A stretch of 59,736 nt of DNA from Terrimonas sp. (GTDB taxonomy: Bacteria > Bacteroidota > Bacteroidia > Chitinophagales > Chitinophagaceae), in the NCBI RefSeq assembly GCF_003075435.1, contig NZ_QCZJ01000033.1, positions 1-59,736 on the forward strand, given 5' to 3'. Under the pieces are notes generated by a model. It was not told where the DNA came from and made no database searches. It was given only the letters and a program-made list of their open reading frames with translations. Positions 45,056 to 53,700 of this stretch are shown piece after piece. Position numbers and translations under genes: made by a program. Each line of letters starts with the position of its first letter. Within the stretch, counting starts at the first letter, position 1.

Positions 45056-47995
45056 TCACTTCAATTCCAGCACCTTATAAATCGCGTCCTGTATATCAGA
45101 CCGTATGTTCAGCTTCGACAATCTTCCATTGCTTCCTCCTTCCGGATTTACGCGGTTGCTGAGAAAAATGTAGATCAGGTCGTACTTAGGATCTACCCAC
45201 ACACAGGTGCCGGTAAAACCGGTATGCCCGAAAGTTTGGGGAGATGCATATTTGCTGGGGTAGGGTTCTTTTCTTGTTGCATTATCTTTTTCAGGCTTAT
45301 CAAAACCTAAACCGCGTCGGCTGATCTTACTACTATATGCTGTAAATAATTTAATTGTTTCGGGAGAGAAAAAATAATAACCATTATATGTTCCACCATT
45401 CAGCACCATCTGCATTAATACGGCAAGATCATAAGCATCGCTATATAAACCCGCATGTCCTGCAACGCCGCCAAACATTGCGGCGCCGGGGTCGTGCACA
45501 TACCCGCGCAACAATTGCCTCCTGAAAGCCTGTTCATTCTCTGTTGGCGAAATACGGTCTGCGGCAAAATGTTTCAATGGCAGAAAACCGGTAGTGGTCA
45601 GCCCGAGCTTCCGGTAAAATTCTTTATATACATATTCCTCTAAAGGCATACCGCTGATGGCCTCTACTATTTTACCGAGAAAAATAAAATCGTTATCACT
45701 ATATATATATTTTTTCCCCGGAGGAATCACTTCACTTTGCAGGATTCTTTTATAAATGGTATCACCCCAATCCTTGCGCATAAACATACTATCGGCAACA
45801 GGTACACTGTATTGCAGTGATTGTGTTTTGCTATAAAAACCATTAAAAGGAATGCCGGTTGCTGTATCTATTGTTTCCCTGTAAAAAGGAATAAACGCTT
45901 TTAGCCCTGCCTGGTGCAACAATATATCGTCAATTTTCAGGTTAGCTTTATTCGTTCCCCGTACAGAAGGAATATAATATCCAAGTGTTTTGTTCAGGTC
46001 AAGCCTGCCCTGATCGTATAAACGCATAACCGACATAGTGGTTGCGCAAATTTTGGTAACAGATGCCAGGTCGTACAGTGTTTCAAGCTTTACTTTCTCT
46101 GTACTATCATAACTGTAATAACCATACGCCTTATGATAAACTATACGTCCGCTCTTTACCACCATCACTTCCATACCTGGTGCTGCACGCTGGGTAATAG
46201 CTACTGTTGCTATTGAATCAATAGCTGCAAATTTCAACTGGTTATTATCTGCATTTACTGTTTGTGCAAAGGGCAAGGGCTTTGTTTCAATACCAGAGCC
46301 ATAAGGAAAATTTTCACAAACCGTAACCGGCAATTTTCCCTTTGCAACTATTACACCCCTCAAAACATCAGCGGCGGCAGTTTGTGTAATAGCATCATCC
46401 TGGTAACAGGCTACCAGGTTTTTTGCATCACACATATTTTTTACCGCGTAAGGATTACCGAATACAAATGTTATGGCTTTATTACCGGACTGCACCTGCT
46501 TAAGTAATTGTACAGATGATGCGCTGATGCCAAAATTATTTGCCGGGAAACGATTAAAATTATGCAGCCCGATCACTACCACATCATATCTTGTCTGAAG
46601 CAGGGAGGCAAGTGTGGCAATGCGTGTTCCGTCTTCCTTATAGTTAAAATAAAACGCGTCTGCATTATAATCCGCTCTTATTCTCCGGGCAAAGGCATTA
46701 TCTGTACCAATACCAATTCCCAGGTAAGCCACCTTATAATCCTTATCTGTTTTTTTAATTTTTTGAGGAACAACCAGCGGAATGATATTATCATCATTCT
46801 TTAATGTTGTTATGGCATTCTCTGCGATGCTTTTACTGATCTGCGGCGTTTGAGCATTTAAATCATCTGCAAGCCTTGTTATATTTACGGGTTGTATATT
46901 GCTTAGTCCATATTGATATTTTGCACGCAATACCTTCTTTACCCTCTCATCTATCTGTGCCCAGGTCAGGTCTTTTTTACGGATGGCTTTTTTTATTTCT
47001 TCAATACTTCCGGGTATATCGCCGGGCAAACAAAGCATATCATTACCGGCAATCAATGATTCTGCCGAAGCTTTTCCATCAGGGAAGAACTTTTTTACGC
47101 CCTGCATTTCCAGCGCGTCGGTAAATGAAAGTCCGTTATAACCCATTTGTTCCCGCATCAATTTGGTTACATTATTATAAGAGATGGAAGTTGCCCTGTT
47201 GGCGGTATTATCTATTGCCGGAATAAACAAATGAGCGATCATTACACTGCCTACACCTGCCTTAAACATTTCGCGGAAAGGGTATAGTTCCAGCGAATCA
47301 AGTTGTTCTGTTGTTTTATTAATTACCGGTAAATCATAATGCGAATCTACAGCCACATCCCCATGCCCGGGAAAATGCTTTGCGCAAGCCATAACGCCAA
47401 CATCCTGCATACCCTTCATATACGCAACACCATATTCCGCTACTTTATATTTGTTCTCACCAAAGGAACGGTCGTTGATGACCGGGTTAGCAGGATTATT
47501 ATTGATATCAACCACCGGCGCATAATTCACCTGTATGCCCATACGTTTACATTGCTGCCCTACCCATTTGCCATACTGGTAAATCAATTGCGCATCCTGC
47601 ACAGCGCCCATCATCATCTGTCTTGGCAGGGCTTGCACACTATCCATGCGCATGCCTAAACCATTTTCGCCATCAATACAAACCAGCAAGGGTGTTTTTG
47701 CCAGAGCCTGAAATTCATTCAAATAATTTGCCTGCAGCACCGGCCCTCCCTGGAATAAACAGATGCCACCGATATTGTAGGTATTGATTGCCTGCTTTAC
47801 TTCGTCGCCATAAAAAGTTACTTTACCATTACTGATTGAAGAGACACGCACCACCATCAGCTGTGCAATTTTTTCGTTTTCACTGAGTGTTGCAAAAACA
47901 CTATCCACCCATGCCTGTTCGGGCAAACTACTACTGCGCTGTGCAAATATGGAGAGAGACTGTAACGCGAATAATGTAAGAAAAATATACTTCAT
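45056..47995 (-). CDS. GH3 glycosidase fused to a beta-lactamase-type serine hydrolase
   Basis: 979 residues with a signal peptide (LFALQSLSIFAQ). The N-terminal half is a GH3 domain of the NagZ-like type: CIDGENGLGMRMD, KHFPGHGD (~205-212) with the His used as acid/base in NagZ, and LSFTDALEMQGV carrying the nucleophile Asp. A second GH3 domain runs to ~580. The C-terminal ~370 residues are a class C beta-lactamase/esterase domain with SVTK (catalytic Ser645, Lys648), YSDND and HTGFTG. The combination is known in Bacteroidota and is thought to act on peptidoglycan fragments or amino sugars. It is divergent to mutL and unrelated to the SusC loci. Confidence 0.92.
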   Translation of the reverse strand: MKYIFLTLFALQSLSIFAQRSSSLPEQAWVDSVFATLSENEKIAQLMVVRVSSISNGKVTFYGDEVKQAINTYNIGGICLFQGGPVLQANYLNEFQALAKTPLLVCIDGENGLGMRMDSVQALPRQMMMGAVQDAQLIYQYGKWVGQQCKRMGIQVNYAPVVDINNNPANPVINDRSFGENKYKVAEYGVAYMKGMQDVGVMACAKHFPGHGDVAVDSHYDLPVINKTTEQLDSLELYPFREMFKAGVGSVMIAHLFIPAIDNTANRATSISYNNVTKLMREQMGYNGLSFTDALEMQGVKKFFPDGKASAESLIAGNDMLCLPGDIPGSIEEIKKAIRKKDLTWAQIDERVKKVLRAKYQYGLSNIQPVNITRLADDLNAQTPQISKSIAENAITTLKNDDNIIPLVVPQKIKKTDKDYKVAYLGIGIGTDNAFARRIRADYNADAFYFNYKEDGTRIATLASLLQTRYDVVVIGLHNFNRFPANNFGISASSVQLLKQVQSGNKAITFVFGNPYAVKNMCDAKNLVACYQDDAITQTAAADVLRGVIVAKGKLPVTVCENFPYGSGIETKPLPFAQTVNADNNQLKFAAIDSIATVAITQRAAPGMEVMVVKSGRIVYHKAYGYYSYDSTEKVKLETLYDLASVTKICATTMSVMRLYDQGRLDLNKTLGYYIPSVRGTNKANLKIDDILLHQAGLKAFIPFYRETIDTATGIPFNGFYSKTQSLQYSVPVADSMFMRKDWGDTIYKRILQSEVIPPGKKYIYSDNDFIFLGKIVEAISGMPLEEYVYKEFYRKLGLTTTGFLPLKHFAADRISPTENEQAFRRQLLRGYVHDPGAAMFGGVAGHAGLYSDAYDLAVLMQMVLNGGTYNGYYFFSPETIKLFTAYSSKISRRGLGFDKPEKDNATRKEPYPSKYASPQTFGHTGFTGTCVWVDPKYDLIYIFLSNRVNPEGGSNGRLSKLNIRSDIQDAIYKVLELK

Positions 47996-48374
47996 AATGA
48001 AGCGAATTTAAAGAAATACGGGAATATGGAAATGTGGGAATGAATTTGAAAATCTGTTGATTTGAAAATTTGAAAATTCCTCACTCCCGGACCCTCTTTA
48101 CGAGTGTAGAGGGGTGCTCCAACTCAAAGCAGGTTGATGAAATGCAGTACACGGATGGTTATGAATACCAAAGTGTAAGCAAATACCAGAAAACGTTTTA
48201 TCTGGATATATTAAAATGCGGATGTGGTAGTTATAGCGTTTGATATTATTCTATAGCTGCTGCTCCCTTTCCCAGTGAAAGGGAGCAGCAGCTCACCTAC
48301 CGGCAGCCAGGAGCAGGCAGTAATAGGCTTTTATCCTCAATTTCACATATTTTTGCCGCTTAAACTTTCAGCAT
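47996..48374. other. Divergent gap with a 17-bp perfect hairpin
   Basis: No gene is seen between the GH3 and mutL starts. AGCTGCTGCTCCCTTTC (48255-48271) and its exact complement at 48277-48293 form a 17-bp stem with a 5-base loop, about 80 bp before mutL. No T-tract follows. The core CTCCCTTTC/GAAAGGGAG is the same as in the hairpin at 31312-31334, so it belongs to a repeat family. Confidence 0.6.
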
Positions 48375-50258
48375 TTGTCAGATAAGATTCAATTACTGCC
48401 GGATAATATTGCCAACCAGATAGCTGCGGGTGAAGTGATTCAGCGGCCGGCAAGCGCGGTAAAGGAATTGCTTGAAAACGCGGTGGATGCAGGTGCAACA
48501 GAGATCAAACTGATTGTGGCTGATGCAGGCAAATCATTGATACAGGTGATAGATAATGGCAGCGGCATGAGCGAAACCGATGCGAGAATGAGTTTTGAAC
48601 GCCATGCCACTTCCAAAATAAATAATATAGACGACCTGTTCCGCATACGTACCATGGGCTTTCGCGGCGAAGCGCTTGCTTCCATAGCCGCTGTGGCGCA
48701 GGTGGAACTCAAAACACGGAAAACGGAAGACGAAACCGGCACATTAATAGAAATAGAGAACAGCGTTGTAAAAAACCAGGAGATGATCGCTTTTCCGAAA
48801 GGAACAAGCATTGCCATGAAAAATGTTTTTTTCAACGTGCCGGCAAGAAGGAATTTTTTGAAAAGCAATCCCGTGGAAATGCGCCATATCGTGGATGAGT
48901 TCATCCGTGTGGCAATGGCCTTTCCTGAAATATTTTTCTCGCTCACTGCCAACGGGCAGGAAATTTTTCATCTGGAAAAAGGCACACTCAAGCAGCGCAT
49001 TGTTCATTTGCTTGGTGCAAGCTATAATGCCAAACTGGTAACCGTGCAGGAAAAAACGGATTACCTTACCATATATGGTTTTGCAGGAAAGCCTGATACC
49101 GCCAAGAAAACGAGAGGCGACCAGTATTTCTTTGTAAACAATCGTTTTATCCGCAGCGCATATCTGAATCACGCGGTAATGAGCGCCTACCAGGCAATGA
49201 TACCGGCAGACAGTTTCCCGATGTATGTGCTGTTTATTGATCTTGACCCTGCGCAGATTGATATTAATGTGCACCCTACCAAGCAGGAAATAAAATTTGA
49301 AGATGAAAAGATCATATATGCTTTTGTGCAGGCAGCCGTAAAACACGCGCTGGCGCAATTCAGCATTATGCCCACACTAAATTTTGATCTTGATCCCGGC
49401 ATACAAAAGCTGGATGCCGTGGAAAAGCCTTTTACCGAAGAAAAGAAAACAAATGCCGAAGCATCCTCGCTCTACAATACGTTCACGCAAAAAAACCAGG
49501 CGCATTTTATTGACAGCAAAAGTGAGCTGAAGCACTGGAAAGATTTTTATCCTGAACCCAAACAACAAAGCGGCTTTAAAAGCCTGCTTGCCGCTCATAC
49601 TGAACCGGTGTCTGACAAATTAGAATACGAACAAACGGTTACGGCTAACCGAAGCCTGCAGGGAAGCGGCGATCAAAAATTGCAATTACTGGAAGATGTG
49701 CCCATGCTGCAATTGCACAATACCTATATAGTGGCTTCCACCAACACCGGTTATATACTCATACACCAGCAATCAGCGCATGAAAGAATTTTGTATGAGC
49801 GATATATTATTGCAGCAAAGGGTAAACCTATTCCAATACAACGAAGTTTGTTTCCATTAACCGTGCCGCTTGCTGCAGCAGATGCAGCATTATTGCAGGA
49901 GCTTTTACCGGATCTTGCCGTATTAGGTTATGAAATAGCGCTTTTTGGGAAAGACACATTTGTAATACACGGCACTCCTGCCGATGTGGAAACCGGTAAT
50001 GAAAAAACCGCCATCGAGCAAATGCTGGAACAGTTCAAGCATTTTAACAGCGAGGTAAAATTTTCAAGAAGAGAAAAACTGATCCGCAGTCTTTCATGGC
50101 AGCACGCTGTAAAACCCGGCCGCTCACTCTCCCAACAGGAAATGAAAACATTAGGCGAAGAGCTGTTTGCCACCGCGCAACCGAATATCACGCCATCCGG
50201 TAACCCCACCTATATTGCGTTTAAGAAGGATTATCTGGAGAGGATGTTTGGGAAATAG
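48375..50258 (+). CDS. DNA mismatch repair protein MutL
   Basis: 627 residues from a TTG start (SDKIQLLPDNIANQIAAGEV follows at once, the usual MutL N-terminus). The GHKL ATPase motifs are ENAVDAGATEIKL, DNGSGM, FRGEALASI and the VNVHPTKQEIKF loop (as INVHPTKQEIKF). The N-terminal domain ends near 330, a linker follows, and the dimerisation domain covers ~430-627. The region matching the endonuclease motif DQHA reads HQQS (464-467), followed by AHERI. The protein links MutS recognition to downstream repair. It is the last ordinary chromosomal gene before the CRISPR locus. Confidence 0.95.
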   Translation: MSDKIQLLPDNIANQIAAGEVIQRPASAVKELLENAVDAGATEIKLIVADAGKSLIQVIDNGSGMSETDARMSFERHATSKINNIDDLFRIRTMGFRGEALASIAAVAQVELKTRKTEDETGTLIEIENSVVKNQEMIAFPKGTSIAMKNVFFNVPARRNFLKSNPVEMRHIVDEFIRVAMAFPEIFFSLTANGQEIFHLEKGTLKQRIVHLLGASYNAKLVTVQEKTDYLTIYGFAGKPDTAKKTRGDQYFFVNNRFIRSAYLNHAVMSAYQAMIPADSFPMYVLFIDLDPAQIDINVHPTKQEIKFEDEKIIYAFVQAAVKHALAQFSIMPTLNFDLDPGIQKLDAVEKPFTEEKKTNAEASSLYNTFTQKNQAHFIDSKSELKHWKDFYPEPKQQSGFKSLLAAHTEPVSDKLEYEQTVTANRSLQGSGDQKLQLLEDVPMLQLHNTYIVASTNTGYILIHQQSAHERILYERYIIAAKGKPIPIQRSLFPLTVPLAAADAALLQELLPDLAVLGYEIALFGKDTFVIHGTPADVETGNEKTAIEQMLEQFKHFNSEVKFSRREKLIRSLSWQHAVKPGRSLSQQEMKTLGEELFATAQPNITPSGNPTYIAFKKDYLERMFGK

Positions 50259-50394
50259 GATTGTGCCTTCAATGTTTGCGGTTTTTTTGATTGAAAGTTT
50301 GTAACTTAACTCTTCAACCCGTTGCTTGCATTACCTGCAATATCATCTACATGAACCCTTGTCCGTAATTTCAAGTAAGAGAGTTTCGGGGAAT

Positions 50395-50423
50395 AAAAAA
50401 GGCGGCACTTTGATAGTGCCACC
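50395..50423 (-). terminator. Intrinsic terminator of the minus-strand crRNA-like RNA
   Basis: Read on the minus strand, GGTGGCACT and AGTGCCGCC form a 9-bp stem (one G-T pair) with loop ATCAA, followed by TTTTTT. On the plus strand no T-run follows, so it is not the terminator of mutL. It shows that a minus-strand transcript ends here. Confidence 0.85.
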
Positions 50424-50475
50424 AATAAAAGCAATTCACAACACTTAAACAACATATTTAGATTGTAACACGTGT
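50395..50475 (-). ncRNA. Candidate crRNA-like regulatory RNA (solo partial repeat plus 12-nt self-matching seed)
   Basis: On the minus strand, 50442-50427 reads GTTGTGAATTGCTTTT. The first 15 bases equal the 5' end of the CRISPR repeat as transcribed, the part that pairs with the tracrRNA anti-repeat. The rest of the repeat is missing and a strong terminator follows after a few bases. In guide position directly before it stands TGTTGTTTAAGT (50454-50443), identical to plus-strand DNA at 50607-50618 upstream of cas9; beyond these 12 bases the match is poor. The 5' end is unknown and no consensus promoter was found. By analogy with scaRNA and tracr-L, it could direct Cas9 to bind without cutting and repress cas9. 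This role is inferred. Confidence 0.6.
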
Positions 50476-50606
50476 ATAAGAGGAGCAGTCAATATATAAT
50501 CCTTGGGGGAAATTATAGGCAAGGCTTGGAGACTTGCCCTAAAAATTTGCAACTTTTTATCTACTGCCTTCACAATAATATGAAAAAATTAATACAAAAC
50601 GAATTT

Positions 50607-50618
50607 TGTTGTTTAAGT
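50607..50618 (+). promoter_or_regulatory. Predicted target of the crRNA-like guide, in the cas9 upstream region
   Basis: TGTTGTTTAAGT matches the 12 seed bases of the crRNA-like RNA, ending exactly at its guide/repeat boundary. The 3' flank on this strand, in PAM position, is ATGTCCTC. The site lies about 125 bp before the cas9 ATG. The best -7-like element is TTATTTTG at 50636-50643 (one mismatch to TAnnTTTG), and the 12-nt site would fall where its -33 element belongs. Confidence 0.5.
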
Positions 50619-50647
50619 ATGTCCTCATTTCTTTATTATTTTGCAAA

Positions 50648-50715
50648 TAAAAAAGCTCCACCGAGGCAGAGCTAAGAATTTCTTCGGCTTATAGCCTTAT
50701 TGTGAATTGTCTTTC
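50648..50715 (-). ncRNA. tracrRNA
   Basis: The minus strand from 50715 reads GAAAGACAATTCACAAT, an anti-repeat that pairs with the crRNA 5' repeat end GTTGTGAATTGCTTTC over 16 positions with one bulged A and one G-U. A nexus hairpin GGCT-ATA-AGCC follows, then a small AAGAA/TTCTT stem, then the terminator AGCTC...GAGCT (50654-50673) with a TTTTTT tail. This is the standard order of anti-repeat, nexus and terminator. An upstream promoter fits a start at about 50714-50716, so the RNA would begin directly with the anti-repeat and be about 68 nt long. It is transcribed against the cas9 leader. Confidence 0.88.
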
Positions 50716-50720
50716 GACTG

Positions 50721-50752
50721 CAAATCTAAAATAAGTATAGATATGAGCAAAA
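50721..50752 (-). promoter_or_regulatory. tracrRNA promoter overlapping the cas9 start codon
   Basis: On the minus strand, TTTTG (50752-50748), a 19-bp spacer and TAGATTTG (50728-50721) match the Bacteroidota -33 TTTG and -7 TAnnTTTG elements with correct spacing. The -33 element lies inside codons 2-4 of cas9, so tracrRNA and cas9 transcription compete for the same DNA. Confidence 0.75.
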
Positions 50753-53700
50753 TTTTAGGATTGGATTTAGGTACAAATAGTGTTGGATGGTCTATCAGAA
50801 ATACACAATTACCTGATAATCAGATAGAAAAAGCTGGTGTAATAACCTACACCAAAGGTGTTGGCAACAGCAAAACCGGAGAATACTCCTATGCTGCGGA
50901 ACGCACCAAAAAGCGTTCAACCCGTCGCTTGTACCAATCAAGAAAATACAGGCTATGGGCAACGCTTGATGTTTTAATTAAGGAAGGCTATTGCCCGTTG
51001 TCATTAGACGGTTTAAATAAATGGAGACATTACTCAAAAGAAGAAGCAAGAAAAAATAAAAATGCCGGAAGGGTTTATCCCAAAGATCAAATTCTTTTTG
51101 AGCAATGGATAAAGATGGATTTTGATGGCGATGGAATTCCCAACTACAAAAGTCCTTATCAATTAAGGAGAAATTTAGTGGAAGAGAAATTTGATTTTTC
51201 GAAAGAAGCAAACCGATATAGATTAGGCAGGGCATTATATCACATTGCCCAACGAAGAGGGTTTAAAAGTAGCCGAAAAGGTAGTGATGATGTAAAAGAA
51301 AATACCGAAGGTGCAGATATTGACTTGCAGTATTCTGAAAAGAAAAAAAATAAAGAACTAGTAACTCAGTTTCAAAAATATCCACAAGCAAAAACCATCG
51401 GTTCGTTGTTTGCATATTTGGAAGATGATGGAGTGCGTATTCGGGAAAATATGGCGCAATATGCAATTCGTGAAAATTTTAAAGAGGAAATCAACGAAAT
51501 TTTCAAGTTTCAAAACATTTCTTTAGATAGTGATTTATATAAAGGATTGGTTGAAACCGGCAAAAACAAAAATGACGGTGCTATTTTTTATAAACGTCCA
51601 TTGCGCTCACAAAAAGGATTGATTGGGCTTTGTACACTGGAACAGGAAACACGTATAGACCCAAAAACAAATAAATCTTTTCAGGTTGGTAAATATCGGG
51701 CGCCGATAAGTCACCCAAGTTTTGAATTGTTCAGAGCGTGGCAGTTTTTAAACAATATAAAATTCAAAGAAGAAAATAATAAAAATTCGATTTGGAAACC
51801 GATTTCATTGGAATTAAAAGTAGAAATACTCAATGAAAAGTTTTTCAGAAAATCTAAAGCCTATTTTCCGTTTTCTGAAATTGCCGACTTCATAAAAAAG
51901 AAGGGTTATAAGTGGATTTTAAATTACAAATCAAAACAAACGGTTACAGCCTGTCCGGTTTCTGCAAGGTTGAAGGATATTTTTGGCGATGATTACCTGG
52001 ATATAAAAATAGAAAAAGTACCATCACCCAAAGAAAATAAAAGCCATTACGACATTTATGATATTTGGCATGTTCTGTTTTCGTTTGAAGACCAGGAGTT
52101 TGTTTCAGCGTTTGCATTAGAGAAATTAAAATTAGATGAAGAAAAGACCAAGCAATTCGTATATGCATGGAACGCACTGCCTGTTGGCTATGGAATGCTG
52201 AGCATTAATGCTATTGATAAAATTAATCGCTTTTTGTTTAAAGGATTGCAATACACCGAATCGGTATTGCTTGCTAACTTACCTTCACTAGTTGGTGAAG
52301 AATTGTGGAGTAAAAGTGAAGCTTTATTTATACAAAACATTGGTGATGTCATTAAAGAAAATCGGGACGAAAAACACATTATTCAAATCATCAATGGCCT
52401 TGTTGCCAAATACAAAAATTTGGATCAGAAATTTGGCTTCAAAAATGAAGGCTATATACTTGATGAAAGCGATGTACAAGACATAACAGATGCTATTATT
52501 GACCATTATGGAGAAAGCGTTTGGCTATCCAAAACAAAAGAAGAAGCTGATATGACTTTTTTAACCGTAAAAGATTGTTATCAGTCATTTTTCAAAACAA
52601 AGGAATTGGAGCGTGTGGATATTGATGGAGAAAGATATTTTTTGATTACTTCAAATGGCAAAAATTATTACAAAGCGGACTCCGGCTTCTACAAACAACC
52701 TAAGTTAAAAGACACCTTAGCTGAATATGCTTCAAAGACCTTAAAAATTGACGTTTTAAAACTAAAAAAGATTTATCATCATTCCGACATTAGCATTTAT
52801 CCACCTGCAATGCCCGATGAAAATGGTGAGGTAAAAATGGGTAGCCCCAAAACGGGTTCGTTCAAGAACCCAATGGCAATGCGTACTTTGCAGGAACTGA
52901 AAAAATTATTGAACTACCTGATTGAAACCAACCAAATAGATTCAGATACAAGAGTAGTGGTTGAAGTTGCCAGACAATTAAGCGATTCAAATAAGCGTTG
53001 GGCTATCGAGGCTTGGCAGCGGCAAAGAGAAGCAGAAAATATGGAGTTTGCAGCGGCGATAGATGAATTAGTGAAGCAGGAAAAAGTGAGCGCCGATAGC
53101 AAAAAAGAAGCTGATATTGATAAAATGCGGCTTTGGTACGAACAGAACAAAGAAGAATCCGTACCGGAAATTTCAGAGGTAAAAAAGGAAATTAAAGGCA
53201 TCCGATGGAATGAAAACAAAAAACAATCATACAAAGATATTACTGCAAAGAAAACAGATATTGAAAAATATCGCTTGTGGCGTGAACAAAAATGTATCTG
53301 CATTTATACCGGAAAAATTATCAGTATAAGCGATTTGTTTAACACCAACGTAATTGACTTTGAGCATACCTTACCTCGCAGCAAGTCTTTTGATAATTCG
53401 TTAGCGAATAAAACAGTTGCATTTATGCAGTTCAACCGAACGGTTAAGAAGAATAAAATCCCATCACAGTTGCCTGAAAAGGACTATGAATTAGTTTTAG
53501 AAAATATAAAACCCTGGGAAGAAAAAATTGAACGCATAAAACAACAAATAGATTTCTGGCAAACCAAATCGAAAAAGGCAGCAGACAAACAATGGAAAGA
53601 TGAAGCTATCAGGCAAAAGCATCTTTGGAAGATGGAACTGGAATATTGGAGCAGTAAAGTTGAACGATTTAAAGTACAGGAAATCACTTCCGGCTTTAAA

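Noticed and set aside
50395-50442. The solo repeat and hairpin as the main tracrRNA
   Set aside because: It carries the repeat sequence itself, not its complement, when read towards its terminator; the true anti-repeat with nexus is at 50715-50648.
50518-50538. GGCAAG...CTTGCC hairpin as a terminator
   Set aside because: The stem has only 6 bp and no T-tract follows on either strand.
50472-50675. 67-codon frame upstream of cas9
   Set aside because: It overlaps the predicted guide target and the tracrRNA terminator, has no recognisable features, and starts with GTG without context.
50707-50742. TTG start giving a 12-residue N-terminal extension of Cas9
   Set aside because: The extension is read through the tracrRNA anti-repeat and promoter, and MSKILGLDLGTNSVGW at 50743 is the usual Cas9 N-terminus.
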